DNA of 64,000 nt, from contig NZ_JAHRXJ010000007.1 in NCBI RefSeq assembly GCF_019104765.1, positions 1-64,000 on the forward strand, read 5' to 3'. The notes below the pieces were generated by a model. The model was not told the origin of the DNA. It saw only the letters and a program-made list of their open reading frames with translations, and did no database searches. Both the position numbers and the translations under genes were made by a program. Shown one piece after another: positions 63,530 to 64,000 of the stretch (position 1 is its first letter; each line of letters starts with the position of its first letter). Origin of the DNA: Synechococcus sp. HK05. Lineage in GTDB: Bacteria; Cyanobacteriota; Cyanobacteriia; PCC-6307; Cyanobiaceae.

Positions 63530-64000
63530 ATGATGTTTCGCTTCATCCGATCAATCTGGAAGAAAAAAACACCACTAGTTCTGCAGTATGAAGTTGCAGA
63601 GTGTGGCGCTGCCTCGCTTTCGATGGTGCTGCGTTACTACGGGTTATTTCTGCCGCTCTCCCAGTTGCGTTATGAATGCGGCGTGAGCCGAGATGGCAGC
63701 AATCTGCTGAATATTAAGAATGCAGCACAACGCTTTTGCTTAAAAGCCTCAGGTGTACGAGCCAATCCAGAAGAACTGTTGGCGCAAGACAATATCTTCC
63801 CGTGTATTTGCTGGTGGGACTTTAATCATTTTCTTGTTGTTGAAGGAGTGCGCAAGAATAAGGTTCTTATTGTGGATCCAGCGAAGGGGCGTTATGGCGT
63901 TACGCCATTAGATTTTGCCCGGCATTTCTCAGGCATTGCCTTGCTCCTCACCCCAGATACAGGCTTTGCTCCTGCAGGCAAGCCTGAGCGAGAGTTTCGA
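63530..64000 (+). CDS. NHLP-type peptidase C39/ABC transporter, N-terminal part
   Basis: The gene is open to the window end (157 codons seen), starting at ATG 63530 or 63533, ten bases after the secretion-protein stop. The visible part is a C39 leader peptidase: LQYEVAECGAASLSMVLRYY with the catalytic Cys and the preceding Gln, then CWWDFNHFLVVEG with the catalytic His, and LIVDPAKGRYGV with the Asp. In this family the peptidase is fused to an ABC exporter that cuts after a GG site and exports the peptide. The membrane and ATPase domains must lie beyond 64000. AT-rich, as in the previous gene. Confidence 0.88.
   Translation, partial: MMFRFIRSIWKKKTPLVLQYEVAECGAASLSMVLRYYGLFLPLSQLRYECGVSRDGSNLLNIKNAAQRFCLKASGVRANPEELLAQDNIFPCICWWDFNHFLVVEGVRKNKVLIVDPAKGRYGVTPLDFARHFSGIALLLTPDTGFAPAGKPEREFR

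Noticed and set aside
1-64000. CRISPR arrays, insertion sequences, rRNA genes
   Set aside because: No regularly spaced repeats, transposase-like genes or rRNA-like segments were seen on reading the window.

Overview
The window is a high-GC, gene-dense stretch of a unicellular alpha-cyanobacterium of the Synechococcus/Cyanobium type. The evidence is a phycocyanin alpha tail followed by the lyase genes cpcE-cpcF, photosystem I psaD, NDH-1 ndhN, the clock/redox protein LdpA, a CURT-like thylakoid protein, a CrtD-type carotenoid desaturase, Ycf45, a PanC-Cmk fusion, and several small proteins known only from cyanobacteria (DUF1815, DUF2839, CCB2/CCB4-like). Assignments come from reading the translated sequences and motifs; no database search was run.

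Layout. 1-2226: end of cpcA, then cpcE, cpcF and a low-molecular-weight phosphatase. 2223-12710: housekeeping and lineage-specific genes (panC-cmk, rlpA, purM, an aldo/keto reductase, a small Cys-rich protein, tRNA-Cys, a lipid-A-disaccharide-synthase relative, an RNase D-like exonuclease, a PadR-like regulator, a CCB2/CCB4-like protein, an amidase-like protein). 12669-24529: hemF, then mrp-rodA-histidine kinase; psaD; and the tightly coupled trpE-gshA-ppc-GNAT run with ATGA overlaps. 24593-31837: tRNA-Arg, recF, speD, a CPA2 antiporter with larE, a double-domain CobA-like protein, a MoeB-rhodanese protein with a JAMM peptidase, and a CURT/CAAD protein. 31863-42984: fructosamine kinase and crtD (divergent), tyrA, a DinG-like protein with decayed ATPase motifs, small conserved proteins, recA with a LexA-like box, a HAD hydrolase, tRNA-Gln, ycf45, and ldpA-ndhN.

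43392-60116 is the long S10-spc-alpha ribosomal cluster: rplC-D-W-B, rpsS, rplV, rpsC, rplP, rpmC, rpsQ, rplN-X-E, rpsH, rplF-R, rpsE, rplO, secY, adk, rpmJ, rpsM-K, rpoA, rplQ, truA, rplM, rpsI, rpmE, prfA. It has a long untranslated leader, an intrinsic-terminator-like hairpin before secY and small hairpins around rpmJ/rpsM/rpsK. An HNH nuclease (opposite strand) and alr follow.

From 62066, just after tRNA-Ser(GCU), base composition drops abruptly. Two genes there encode an NHLP-type HlyD secretion protein and the start of an ABC transporter with an N-terminal C39 leader peptidase. I read this as the left edge of a horizontally acquired island carrying peptide (lanthipeptide/bacteriocin-type) export, cut off by the window end. 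This junction is the most interesting part of the window. Secondary points are recF without a standard start codon, the decayed DinG-like protein, a histidine kinase with a degenerate ATP-binding domain, Mrp without its CxxC motif, and the MoeB-rhodanese/JAMM pair.
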